Below, piece after piece: positions 49,101 to 57,497 of a DNA stretch of 64,000 bases. The stretch lies in contig KN805379.1 in the NCBI GenBank assembly GCA_000818945.1, positions 331,235-395,234 on the forward strand. Reading direction: 5' to 3'. How positions within the stretch are numbered: position 1 is the first letter of the stretch; the number at the start of each line of letters is the position of its first letter. The translations under genes and the position numbers were made by a program. The notes under the pieces were generated by a model that was not told where the DNA came from, made no database searches, and worked only from the letters and a program-made list of their open reading frames with translations. The stretch is from Schizochytrium sp. CCTCC M209059 (lineage: Eukaryota; Sar; Bigyra; Thraustochytrida; Thraustochytriidae).

Positions 49101-50220
49101 CTCGTTGGAATTTCTTTTAGCCTACCTCGGCATGCGGGTTGGTGCGGATGACGCAGCCTTTTCGCAGCCTCGGCGAGATGGCGTTGACCGCGGCGGGAAT
49201 GACGGCGATGCAGACGAGGATGCTTCTTCCAGCTCAAGCGCTTACTCCGAGACTGGCCTGGAAGAGGGATTGATGCGGGGTCTGGACGGTGACTCGACGT
49301 CGTCAGAAGGCTGCCTGACCGGAGAGGATGCCGACATTGTGCTGGTGGAGAACACGGATTGGTTTATTGAGAGCGCAGACGTGCGCGCATTCAAGGTGAA
49401 GCTGGACTATCGACCGAAGCGCTTTAATATGCAGGGACTAATGTCTGGCGATCGCTTGGCTCTCGTGAATCTTTTCGCTTACGAGGGCCTACAGGTGTCC
49501 TTGCGGCGCGTGGAGCTGGAAGCGATTCGTGGTGGATGGCGTGAATTGTGGGAATACGTACAAGCGTCATGGTCGCGAGATGCGCAGCGGCAGCGACACC
49601 GATGTTTGGCAGGAGTCTCGTTTCCTCCCATCAATAAGGTGGCGATTTTGGGCTCAGGGTTGACGAACCTTGTGCTGATGCCCTTGGAGCAGTACCAAAA
49701 GGACGGTCGTGTGGTGCATGGATTGCGACGCGGCACTGCTTCGTTTGTGCGTACGGTGGCCATCGAAGCGCTCGGGACATTTTCGATCGCGGCGCAGACG
49801 GCGCAGATGCTTTTGGAGCATGCGCGAGATGTTCTTTCGCCTCTGCCTCCGGGGGCCGAATTTGGCGGACGAGGCTTGGTCGCGCGCACTGGGGTGGAAC
49901 GCGACGGTGCAGATGCGAGTGCAAGTGCAATACCGCCTCTGAATATGAAGGAGGGCCTGGAGCGTGGTGCAGACAGCTTTACGCGTGAGGTGAAACGAGC
50001 TGCATTTGTCCTTGTTGCGCTTCCTTACGACGAGCTCCAGCGCACGGGGCCGACAGCGGCTGTAAAGTCGGTTCTTCGGGGTGTCCCAATCGCTGTGATT
50101 CGGCCTTTGATTGGGGCCACTCAGGCCATGTCTAGCACATTAATGGGGATTCGCAATTCCGTGGATCCAGACGCACGTGCGGAGGAGGCGCAAAAGTACA
50201 AGTCGCATGCGATGGGTTGA
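43177..50220 (+). CDS. ATG2: ATG2, autophagy lipid-transfer protein
   Basis: ATG2 is a rod-like bridge that moves lipids from the ER to the growing autophagosome. This copy has 2,347 residues. The N-terminal chorein-like end is clear (FKRVVKFALKSSLGRFL, then LHDLELDTAEI and the PFELVAVRV strand, residues about 10-95). The C-terminal ATG2 region (about 2060-2345) has KLDYRPKRFNMQGLMSG, NLFAYEGLQVSL, PINKVAILGSGLTNLVLMPLEQYQKDGR and GLRRGTASFVRTVAIEAL, the family signature. The middle is expanded with acidic low-complexity inserts, Gly-rich runs near 430-450 and a poly-Gln (from about 1845). The length exceeds yeast Atg2 (about 1,590) because of these inserts. ATG 43177 is chosen as the Met that begins the conserved N-terminus. 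Confidence 0.95.
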   Translation: MLQAVLSPLQRVFDVPFKRVVKFALKSSLGRFLQHDLHFEQFCVSLSSGHAELHDLELDTAEICRALGAENLPFELVAVRVALVRVEAFGGDDEGLFVHLSGVEIHISPRKATSAKTQASSAKHGQESMDSPEGASEAEAGVKASKRREEKASDNASTAAASAGPVATKAPPADLELEDPDSDYDDALETPRDSELSQAALDGLNTLGRWIEDYAAGLRIEAVEVSVHVSLAPPSDHVDAADRPARVIVRCPRLLFGGADPGHGATRLAPLSPQEDGVERSVRLDEAFVYVRNESTKDVSNTDDSCDETCIARIKEGATALLRTGKQNEVKLTVPSVLAVVDPMAWATLVEVSVAFGVEHEEDTSPFASQEKDGAKAPSSPLSSDQGFEDNDADSASDGLEFFDADDGTMVSLPDDLGARNAKERDVLEGWDSTTGKGAIGGGGAGGGGAMSMSGEYGSLSIKVVLSKVQIELLYGRARPDVLGENPLRSALNLWHPQRSDGSLQTSSSDALLLSQVNAAIDQDRALTSFSERLVVRVENSQFTAALAEHGSSLHANITVQSFRALELLMDNPQREVSRGASSSRGKASRPSGGSCCLHLVLDMQPAEDEVACHVDLVRGSSMVVQLSALALSWDNGMVAHRLVDYLPEQARGAEDGTIAISAEEKTGFGDAENKVQFSEQELEADDFHLRVVTPRALIILRVPHAESPGPHASVSRRWLSEAMVLDMTDVSVQTGAAARLELQSAPSLLEDGAGGDAGGETFFEQVDALRSIGWSLVFDFSRVRAVVDRASPQILSSELAPGEAARFLGNGGTNGTNDDDETAWALVVDGSREGVRTPRLTMSVRRAFSSALQAEEAASGALRLARKSRRAFKRRVHQRRAPGEEGGAAVDPAGDHGLDKDQEPPLYEVMEAVSTHGFCTADTAVRLVCPDALMSIDKVQYHSLNNVLQLVLGSVPSFTRAVAEDDAGRASTHPEKNDEKTSDHERKENLPSLRVPEVAAAREEESSAPVQGFWDESPSGCAGDAFDPNLGSAWSLDDDAEALGRAEVCGVVLGSSSSTFFQLCSRGGKVALVGNKHADFELEYSGLELTMVDSKTMAEAQDVTLLESGEPIGYGAEALRPILHSTKWGRSTSSSPLLQVYMDASSTQSKEKDSNVLHVCVDGLTLQVLPQSTWLHKLADFLTSAPPSNAVGAAHVVGEKSTAWDGGGSGGGSAPVVTYTEMTVEFFDAVLEYHSGERPQNMAIAGLGMVRMSSNVASPSVQDQSYHLTARDLALYISNEAPAEDPNQFACGADATSPFSSIEDFVASMLFAKVASLDMLELFIRNRSSGGTTHATRKQRPTSADRDVNPDIDYEVSVPNMSLYSCTDSFCTLEALVHDFAVELSGRCGDDLMDDEDAIPPGARAQKGLAGDNAILFETGETQRVASAEDGISAAPTPTAALKKSGEDMTKPSSASTSTSSAHSPVPAPATSMRDDERTASELRNSYLTDGVPDDQLSGPQLRSRHADGQDPDPDAIFVDGFYAVEQVNVISAASAAAMEAASKKDEEEAVGGRQTRDSAALGHQEAAGTWFHVDDDEEDGFAEATVREGNKGSLTAMGAELLMWGDPNSDNLEEMELDEWPSGPKGEKTRAQSFEEEEAEERLAEAQVAEDTKRAVQEQEEAIADYASLYKREFPDQVIHANSDAAVLETKSVRQRRGANDSAESDASQNGWYEDTGVEMYPHYMGVQFEAGPGSHVPTAEALAARMEGRASLRSRVARCTSRVVVRDMSVRWCLFGGCDWNSTASTVAASRLARSRQARRRAALHAGQADTSVSTHEKIGASSRDASEGIPAGENCSAEEEEQQQQQQQKGAMPTSWRRERHRLAGRQNDRKLEVVLSHVTALLTAYDAQAVAGPCIAQSVAIAVRDFSIIDLLSTSDIHTMVGEWMSDSQHPRISGSSMLRVALDHVQGGSRDALCVRASILPVKANLDQDSLEFLLAYLGMRVGADDAAFSQPRRDGVDRGGNDGDADEDASSSSSAYSETGLEEGLMRGLDGDSTSSEGCLTGEDADIVLVENTDWFIESADVRAFKVKLDYRPKRFNMQGLMSGDRLALVNLFAYEGLQVSLRRVELEAIRGGWRELWEYVQASWSRDAQRQRHRCLAGVSFPPINKVAILGSGLTNLVLMPLEQYQKDGRVVHGLRRGTASFVRTVAIEALGTFSIAAQTAQMLLEHARDVLSPLPPGAEFGGRGLVARTGVERDGADASASAIPPLNMKEGLERGADSFTREVKRAAFVLVALPYDELQRTGPTAAVKSVLRGVPIAVIRPLIGATQAMSSTLMGIRNSVDPDARAEEAQKYKSHAMG

Positions 50221-50638
50221 ATTAATATTTTTACAAAAGAATGCACGAAAGTAGGCTTTGTGTTTCGTTTCCGTTTTTTTTTTTGCATTTTGGGAGCGTG
50301 TGATAAGGGAGCCAGGCTGAGTGGTTGCGAGGGAGGAAGGAATCAAATGCCAAAGCGTTTATTTATTGAATGAACTTTTTATTTTAAAAAGTTGCAGCGT
50401 ATCAAGGTCAGTCAGTCAGTCAGTCAGATAGTCAATCAATCAATCAATCAATCAATCAGTGTTCAGATTCGTCTTTGTATGCTTTAGAGGTTCTTGTTTT
50501 GGGGGTTGTGCTGAAGAAGAAGGAGAAAAGGAAGTGGAAGAAACCTATGTGTGTAATGTATGTATGTATGTATGTATGTATGTGCATGTGGCCGACGTGC
50601 GTCCGAGGTGAGAAATTTCTAGCGACTACGTTGTGTGT
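50221..50638. other. Convergent intergenic region with three tetramer arrays
   Basis: Between the ATG2 stop and the stop of the Q/N-rich gene. It holds GTCA (50406-50429), AATC (50433-50459) and GTAT (50556-50584) arrays. No gene is seen; it serves as the 3' flank of both genes. Confidence 0.6.
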
Positions 50639-52649
50639 TTAGTTGTTGTATGGCTGTTGCTGCTGTTGCATATTTGGCCACTGCGAAAGGAGGGCGGCCA
50701 TTGCGTTTGCATTGAATGCTGGCGCGTTGGACCCGGTCAGGTTGCCAGAGAAATTTCCCTGATGGCCAGCGAAAGAGGGGCTGTTGTTGCTGTTGTTGTT
50801 GTCATTGTTTTGATGCTGCTGAGCAAAAATTGCCTGCAGTTGCGTGAGGATGCCGTAGTCAGCCGCATTACCTGGTTGAGACGAGGCCTGCGCCCAGGGA
50901 AAAGAGGCGTTGTTGCTGTTGTTGTTGTTGGACGCTTCGGTGCCGTTTGAGGGCTGAGACATGTTTTGAGCGCCAAATGATGCGAGAGCGGCTGCACCTT
51001 GCTGCAGACCCGAGTTGATATTTCCAAAAGCAACGGCGTGTTGTTCATTGGTGGTTTTGCTGGATTGCCCGCTGGCCTTGGCAGCGTCCGCGGTCAAATC
51101 ACCGGAAGTCTTGCCCGGCGGCGATCCCGAGGCAGACTTTGCATCGTTCGCGTTCCTCTGCACGTGCATCTGCTGAAGAGATGCGAGGACTGGCGCTGGA
51201 ATGGTACGCTCGTTCTTATTGGCGTTGGAGTTCTTGTTGGTGTTGTTGTTGTTGTTGTTGTTGGAGTTACTTGCCTCTTCGACCGTTGTCTGCATCGCAC
51301 TACCGGGGCGTTGCGAGGCAGAGAGCGAAGTGGAGGCAAAGTTGTTGGCCTTGTCGCTGTTGGAAAGGGAAACAAGGAAATCGCTGAGCATGGGGTTGGC
51401 CTGGAAAGAAGGAGGTGTCTGGCCCTGCTGCTGCTGCGAGGATGCCGCTGCTGCCGCTGCGGCGACGGCTGCTGCTGCGGCCTGAGGGCCCGCCGCCAGC
51501 GAGTTAAAGTAGCCCCCGATGGGCTGCGCGGAGAAGTTGCTCTGGAAAGATGAAGGGAAAAAGGGCTGCGAGACATTGTGCTGTGGGTTGGACTGCTGTT
51601 GGGCGGAGGAAGCCAAAAACTGCTGATAATTGGCCATTGCCGCTTGCGCCTGCTGCTGTTGATGCATGTGGGAGTTGAACTGCGACATCATAGCCATGGC
51701 CGAGTGTTCCGCGGATGATCCGACAAAGGAGGACCTTCGCTGGTTGGGGAAGTTCTGCGCGGCGGCGTAGTGCTGCTGGACAGAAGTGGACTCTGCGGGA
51801 GCGGACGATGCGGATGCGCGGCGATGGAGCATCGGATGCAAGGGGCGCGAGACGGTGTTGACGTCTTGGCGCCAGGCAGAGACGATGCGAAAGTGGGGCG
51901 AGTCCTTGATGTCAACGCAAATGTTGCGGTCATCGAATACATAGGCCGTGAAGGCGTGGAGCTCCGAAGTGGTGTACTTGTTTTGCTCGCAATGATACCT
52001 CCACTTGCGTGGGGGCATAAAGTCGAAGACGGCCATGCCCTCGGCCTCGTTGTACTCTTGAAAGGATGCGAAGACGACGCGGGAGACGTCGAAGGAGGCC
52101 GCGGAGGACTTTGCGCCCATCTCAACGAGAGGCTTTTCCCGGACTTTGCGGAAGCGGCCCATGAGGTGGAGCTTGCGTGCGGCCTGGGCGTTGGGGCAGC
52201 GCAAAAAGACGGTGATGGGGAGGCCGCAAAAGCTGCGTTCCTTGTGCTCGGGTGCGCAAAAGGGAAAGCAGCGCAGGTTCTTGTGGCGGGTGCGGACGTA
52301 GGACGGGTGCCAGTTGGTTTCGAGGGCGAAGCGCATTTGGCTGTGTCCCTGGGGCCCGTTGCCGTGGTCCATGACGCGGGGCATGGAGTTGAGGAAGCTC
52401 TTGCTGGACTTGCGTGGCCTCCGCACGGCGGCGTCCGAGGAGGACTCTGCGTCGTCGCTCTTCTCGTTTACTTGCGTTTTTCCCCCGGGAGGGTCTGAGG
52501 AGGCGCGCTTGACGGCGCGGCGGTCGCCCTCCTCCTCGTCGTCGTCATCTCCGTCCTCGTCTGCGCGCTCGTCGTCGTCTACCTCGGGCTTGCCGTCGCG
52601 CTTGCGGTGGGCGAGTTTGCGCTTGCGCGCATTAGGCTCTCCTGCCCCG

Positions 52650-52685
<36 letters not shown>

Positions 52686-53005
52686 ATCTCCTCCTCCTCC
52701 TCCTCCGAGCCTGAGCTGGACGCTGCCGACTCGTCGTCGCTGCCAGCCTTCTTGCTGCGCGCCGCGGCCGCGGCCGCCGCCACGGCCGCCATCGTGTCCA
52801 TGGGCCCGGGGCTGCTCTGCTCCTTGCTCTCCTCCTCGGCCTCGCGCCACTTCTCGGCGGCGCGTTTCAGGTTCTGCGGGATGTTGATGTTCTGTGGTCC
52901 TTGCCGGGACCGCTGCGCCGCCTGCTGCTGCGCCTGCGTCCGCTGCCTTTGTTCCTGCGCCTGCTGCTGGCTGCGCTCGTTCTTGAGGCTCGATACCACG
53001 GCCAT
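50639..53005 (-). CDS. Q/N-rich putative nuclear regulator with unrecognised central domain
   Basis: The 788-residue protein is not assignable by eye. The N-terminus is Gln/Arg-rich, then acidic with poly-Glu and an 11-residue poly-Gln (about 106-117), followed by a basic cluster ARKRKLAHRKR that resembles a nuclear localisation signal. Residues about 200-385 are the only order-promoting part: ETNWHPSYVRTRHKNLRCFPFCAPEHK, LPITVFLRCPN, VVFASFQEYNEAEG, RKWRYHCEQNKYTT and SPHFRIVSAWRQ. This reads as a beta-rich domain with conserved-looking Cys/His/Trp/Arg and might bind DNA (inference). The C-terminal 400 residues are Gln/Asn/Ala/Ser-rich and prion-like, typical of transcription cofactors or condensate proteins. 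One exon; ATG 53005. Confidence 0.75.
52655..52687. repeat. CTG/CAG trinucleotide repeat coding for poly-Gln
   Basis: Eleven GCTGCTG-phase units on the plus strand, read as CAG codons in the minus-strand Q/N-rich gene. Confidence 0.9.
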
Positions 53006-53363
53006 TCTGCGGCAACGCTGCCTGCCTGCCTGCCTGCGCTGGTCCCTCCCAAGCAGCGCGCTGCCTGCTTCCGTGCCTGCCTGCCTGCCTGTTTGTCTGC
53101 CTGTCTGTCTACCTGCCTGTCTACCTTCTGCCTGCTTGTCTGTCTGCCCGCCTGGGTAGGAGGTTGCAGGTTTGTTGTTTGGTTGTTTTGGTGTTTGCTT
53201 CTTGGTCGTTTGCCTCTTTTTTTTTTGGCTTTTTCTTTTTCTTTTTCCTTTTCCTTTTTCCTTTCCTTTTTCTTTTTTCCTTTTCTTCCTTTCTCTGGCC
53301 GATGCGCCTGTCTGCTCTAGTTGTTCTTTTGGCCTTTGATCGCCCGCCCGCCTGCTTGCCTGC

Positions 53364-53402
53364 CTCGGCTCGGCTCGGCTCGGCTCGGCTCGGCTCGGCT
53401 CC
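53364..53402. repeat. CGGCT pentanucleotide array
   Basis: About seven CGGCT units, roughly 360-400 bases upstream of the Q/N-rich gene start. Confidence 0.9.
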
Positions 53403-54512
53403 GCGACCCGGTCGCACGCTCGCTCTGGCGGCGGCCCGCCTCCTCCTCCTCGTCCACGCCCGCTCCCTGCTCGCGCTGCCGCTTCTCCAAAGCGCAGCGA
53501 AGGCGGTTTGGTTTGCCGCCCCTCGCCTCGCTATTCCCGTCCCTCCTCTGGCTGCTCCCCCGGAGAGAGGGAGGGAGGGAGGGAGGGGCGAGTGCAGCCC
53601 GTGCGGACGCGCGCGGGCGAGAGCCGGGAGAGGAGACAAAGGCGTGAGTAGGGGAAACCGTCCGTCGTCGCCGAGGGGCTGCGAATCATCATTCTCTCTC
53701 TCTCTCTCACTTTCGCAACAGCAAGCAAGTGCCACAGAAAAAAAGAAAGAAAGAAAAGAAAGAAAGAAAAGAAAGAAAGAAAAGAAAGACGCGCGCGAAA
53801 AAAAAATGCAACGCAGAGTCTCAAAAAAAGAAAGAAAAAAAGAACAGCCAGCCAGACACTCGGGGAGGAAAAGAAATTAATGTAAGATTGAAAGAAGTAG
53901 TATCAAAAATTGGAAGCCACGAGCTGCGGGAAGGTGGACCCCCGTCCCGGGAGGGCCGGAGAGCGCGTAAGCTGCCGGCCGTCTGTGGGGGACCGGAGAA
54001 AGCGCGAGCTGCTGGCCGTCTGTGGGGACGAGAAGTCTGGCCTTTTCTTTTCTTTTACTCTTTCCTGCATTCTTTCCTTCATTCCTTTTTTTTAAATTTT
54101 CTGACGAGTCTTTCAGAGAAAGATGATTTTCGTTCGGCCGTCGCTCGAGCGTTCTCTCTGCTTCTTTCCTTGCTCCTCTCCTGCCTCCTTCCTCCCTTCC
54201 TTGCTTCCTGGCTTCTCTCCTTTTCTTCTTCCTTCGTTTCCACTGTAAAATGTATTCTCCCCTCTCTCCTTCCTCCCTCTCTGCCTCCCTCCCTCCGGTC
54301 GCGCGCGCGCACGCGCTCTCTCTGCTCCTCGCTCTTCCTGCTCCACTTGGCATACGCTTTGGGACACGAGCCTGCCGCAAACGGTCTCCGCGCCCTCCGC
54401 CCACCGTTGAGCGCCCACCCGCTGGCCTGCTGACAAGCGAGCGCCTCGTCAGCGTGCTGCACTGCGCTGCAATCTCCGCGCTGCACCGCCGGCGCCTGTC
54501 CTGTCGGACCCA

Positions 54513-54545
<33 letters not shown>

Positions 54546-56200
54546 GCAATCCGCGACGCAGCGACGCGACGGCGCTTGCCTTGCTCTGCTTGCTCGGAGT
54601 GCAGAGGAGCAGCGCCATGCACCGTAGGCAGACAGCCGGCGGCGTCTACCCCAGCGAGGGACTGATCTGCTCTGACCCGCCCCGCGAGCCGGCGAGTCGG
54701 CGAGCAGGCGAGCCGCTTCGCGCCGCTTTGGTGTCGTCCCTGTCTGTGTTCGTCCTCAAGACTCTGGGACGACCGCAGTCTACAGCTGGCACGGCTGTCA
54801 GACGCGCGGCAATCAAAGTAAGCAAGTAGAGGCAGCCAAGCAGCCAGACAGGAGACAGACAAGCAGCCAGGCAGGCAGGCACTCATTTGATGGTGTCCGT
54901 CCTCCTGGCAGTAGGCCTAGGTCGCGGTGGCTGTCAAGAGTCGCTCACATTGGCTGGCTGGCTGGCTGGCTGGGGCTGCTGTGGCGGCTGTCCCGATCCT
55001 GGGGATCTTGGCGAGCAGTGTCAGCGCGACTCGCACCCGGCGTCAAGAGTCCAGTCTTCTCTTCCTCTTCGTCCATCCAGCCACACAAGCTGCTCCTGCT
55101 GCCGCTGGTGCTGGCCGGTGAGTGCTCAGCCAGAGCCAGCGCAAACGCCAGCAAGCCAGACAGCCAGACAGACAGCCTCGGACCGTGGCCAATCAGAAGC
55201 ATCGCATGGGATGCCTCTCTAAAACATACACGAATGAATGAATGAATGAATGAATGAATGAATAGGCGACAAAATGCCAGGCAGCCAGACAGTCAGCTGC
55301 TCCCCACCGCCAACCAACCAGAAGAACGCGAGAGTAAATCAACCAATGAAATGACTGACCCTACGTGGACCGAGCGAATGCGTTTGTTCGGAGACCAACC
55401 GCCACGACAGCCGCCACAGGACAGCCGACACTGGCGCGTGAGACTTAAATGAGCTTCAGACATTGCTGTCACTCGACCTTTCACTTACAACTCGCTGCAT
55501 GACCGACCGCCACTCTTCTTTTTGCTTCTTCTGTTTGAGCGAGCGGCAGCTACCTGGCAGGTGCGATCAACCTCGTTCGGTATAAACCCTGCCTTCCTGC
55601 CTGGATTCTTGGATTTCGTCAGCCAGGTCGCGCGCGCGCGCGATCTAGCTGCCTTGATGCACAGAAATAACGTGCAGCTGCAGCAGCCCACGTATACTCG
55701 AGCGAGGCCCCTCTTGTCTTCTTCTACCGCATCCTTTCTTTCCTTTGGAACAGGAAACAATAACCTGCCTCTCCAAAGAACTCACTTTCAACAACTTGCA
55801 TCATGCATGATCTTTCGCTCCTCCCTTTCATGCGCCGACACTCACGGAATACTCACCGGGTCCAACCCACCACGCGCGCCTCCGTGGGAAGGGAAGGTTT
55901 TCAAGGCTTCTGCGCTGCCGTTGGTTGGTATGGGATGGCGCTTGGCCCGGCCTTTCGCTGTCCTGCGTTGGCGAGTCGCCCTGGAAGTCGGCCTGATCAG
56001 TCGCTGTCTGCCAGCTGAGCTCTCTAGCCGAACGCGAGATCTGGTAGACGGATGGGCAGCTAGCTCGTCGTGGCTATCTATTTTATTTACTGTCAGCTGA
56101 ACAGGGCTCGCTGTCGCTGCAGCGGGGGGATGGGGGGCATCGCAAACGCGAGCCAAGCTGGCGTAACCAACGTCACTCGTCACGCTAAGCGCTCTCTAAT

Positions 56201-56277
56201 CATTCCATTCCCTTTCCATTCTTTTCCATTCTTTTCCATTCTTTTCCATTCTTTTCCATTCTTTTAAATTCTTTTCA
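56201..56277. repeat. TTCCATTCTT decamer tandem repeat
   Basis: Six to seven copies of a 10-base pyrimidine-rich unit, the later ones diverging to TTAAATTCTT. Confidence 0.9.
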
Positions 56278-56944
56278 TCTCACATCTCATCTTGTTCCAA
56301 GCAGCTGCAGACCCGACTGATTCCCTCCCTCGTGATCAGCCTATCGATCGGTCAATCGATCAATCTCCGTCCATGATTCGCGCCCCAAGCTCGTGGCCTC
56401 CAGCCACACCCACTCCACCACACCCTGCTCCACCCCACTCTTCTCCACGGCCGTGCCGCCGCCTCTAGCTGGCGGGCCGCCCGATCTGCACCGCAGGCCA
56501 GGCCGCACCGAGCTAACTCACGCGCTCGCTGCGGCACGCGCACTCGTTTCGCGGTGTCTGCGACGTCTCACGCGCTCTCCGCGACCTCGCCTCTGCCTTC
56601 GCCCTCCCCGCAGTTCGATTCGCATCGGTCTTTCAGACTCTCTCAGCGAGACTCGGTGTGTGTCTCTCTCACTCTCTCGATGGGGCCTCCGCTCCCCTCG
56701 TCTTAGGTTTCTGTCCTGCCGCTGTTCGCTCGCTGTCCGCTTCTGATCTCTACAGTAACCTCCTCCCCCCCTCCTCGCTAGACGAGAACGCGCGAGTTCC
56801 TCGCTCGCTCGCGGCGCGGCAATTGGCCTGCATGCCTAGCTCCCGGACCAAGCGCAGAAGGGCCCTCCCTCTCTCCTTCGTTCCATCCACACACACATCC
56901 ATCTATACATCCATACATCCCTCTCTCCTGCCTGTCCTCCCTGT

Positions 56945-57020
56945 CTCGCCAGGGCCGCGTGCGACCCGCGTGCAACCCTCGCCAGGGCCGCGTGCAACCC
57001 TCGCCAGGGCCGCGTGTGAC
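56945..57020. repeat. Short GC-rich direct repeats (CGCCAGGGCCGCGTG)
   Basis: Three copies of CTCGCCAGGGCCGCGTG starting near 56945, 56978 and 57000 with unequal spacing of about 33 and 22 bases. Confidence 0.8.
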
Positions 57021-57455
57021 GCAAGTTGCCAATAACGTCTGCATCGACAGCGCCAGCAAACGAGGACCCGCCCACCGAGGCTCGGCTTTTCAGCCTCACT
57101 CACTCAGCGCTTGGCCCTGCCGACGTGCGCGCGAGGCCTGGGCGGGCCGCGGGCCCGCGCCGGGCCTCGGAACTTCTCCATCGGCTAACGCGCGCAGCTG
57201 CAGAATCATTCGCGAACCAGCGCGCCCTCTGCGCTGTTGCTCGTCTGCGAGAAAAAGCAAGAAAGCAACGAAGAATCGCCACACGCAGGCGGCGTCTGCT
57301 CCTTTTGTTTGTCCCGGGATCTTCCCTCCCTGCCTTCAGCTAGGGAGGGTGAGAGAAGGGCCCCGCCGCGTTCGCAGGCCCGGCCGCCGCGCTTTCCTCC
57401 TGGCTCGTGCGGTCCTGGGTCGGGGTCCCGGCCCGGCCCCGCCTCAGGCACGCGC

Positions 57456-57456
<1 letters not shown>

Positions 57457-57495
<39 letters not shown>
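57457..57495. repeat. CAG trinucleotide array
   Basis: About thirteen GCA/CAG units in DNA with no supported coding frame, unlike the poly-Gln array at 52655-52687. Confidence 0.9.
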
Positions 57496-57497
<2 letters not shown>

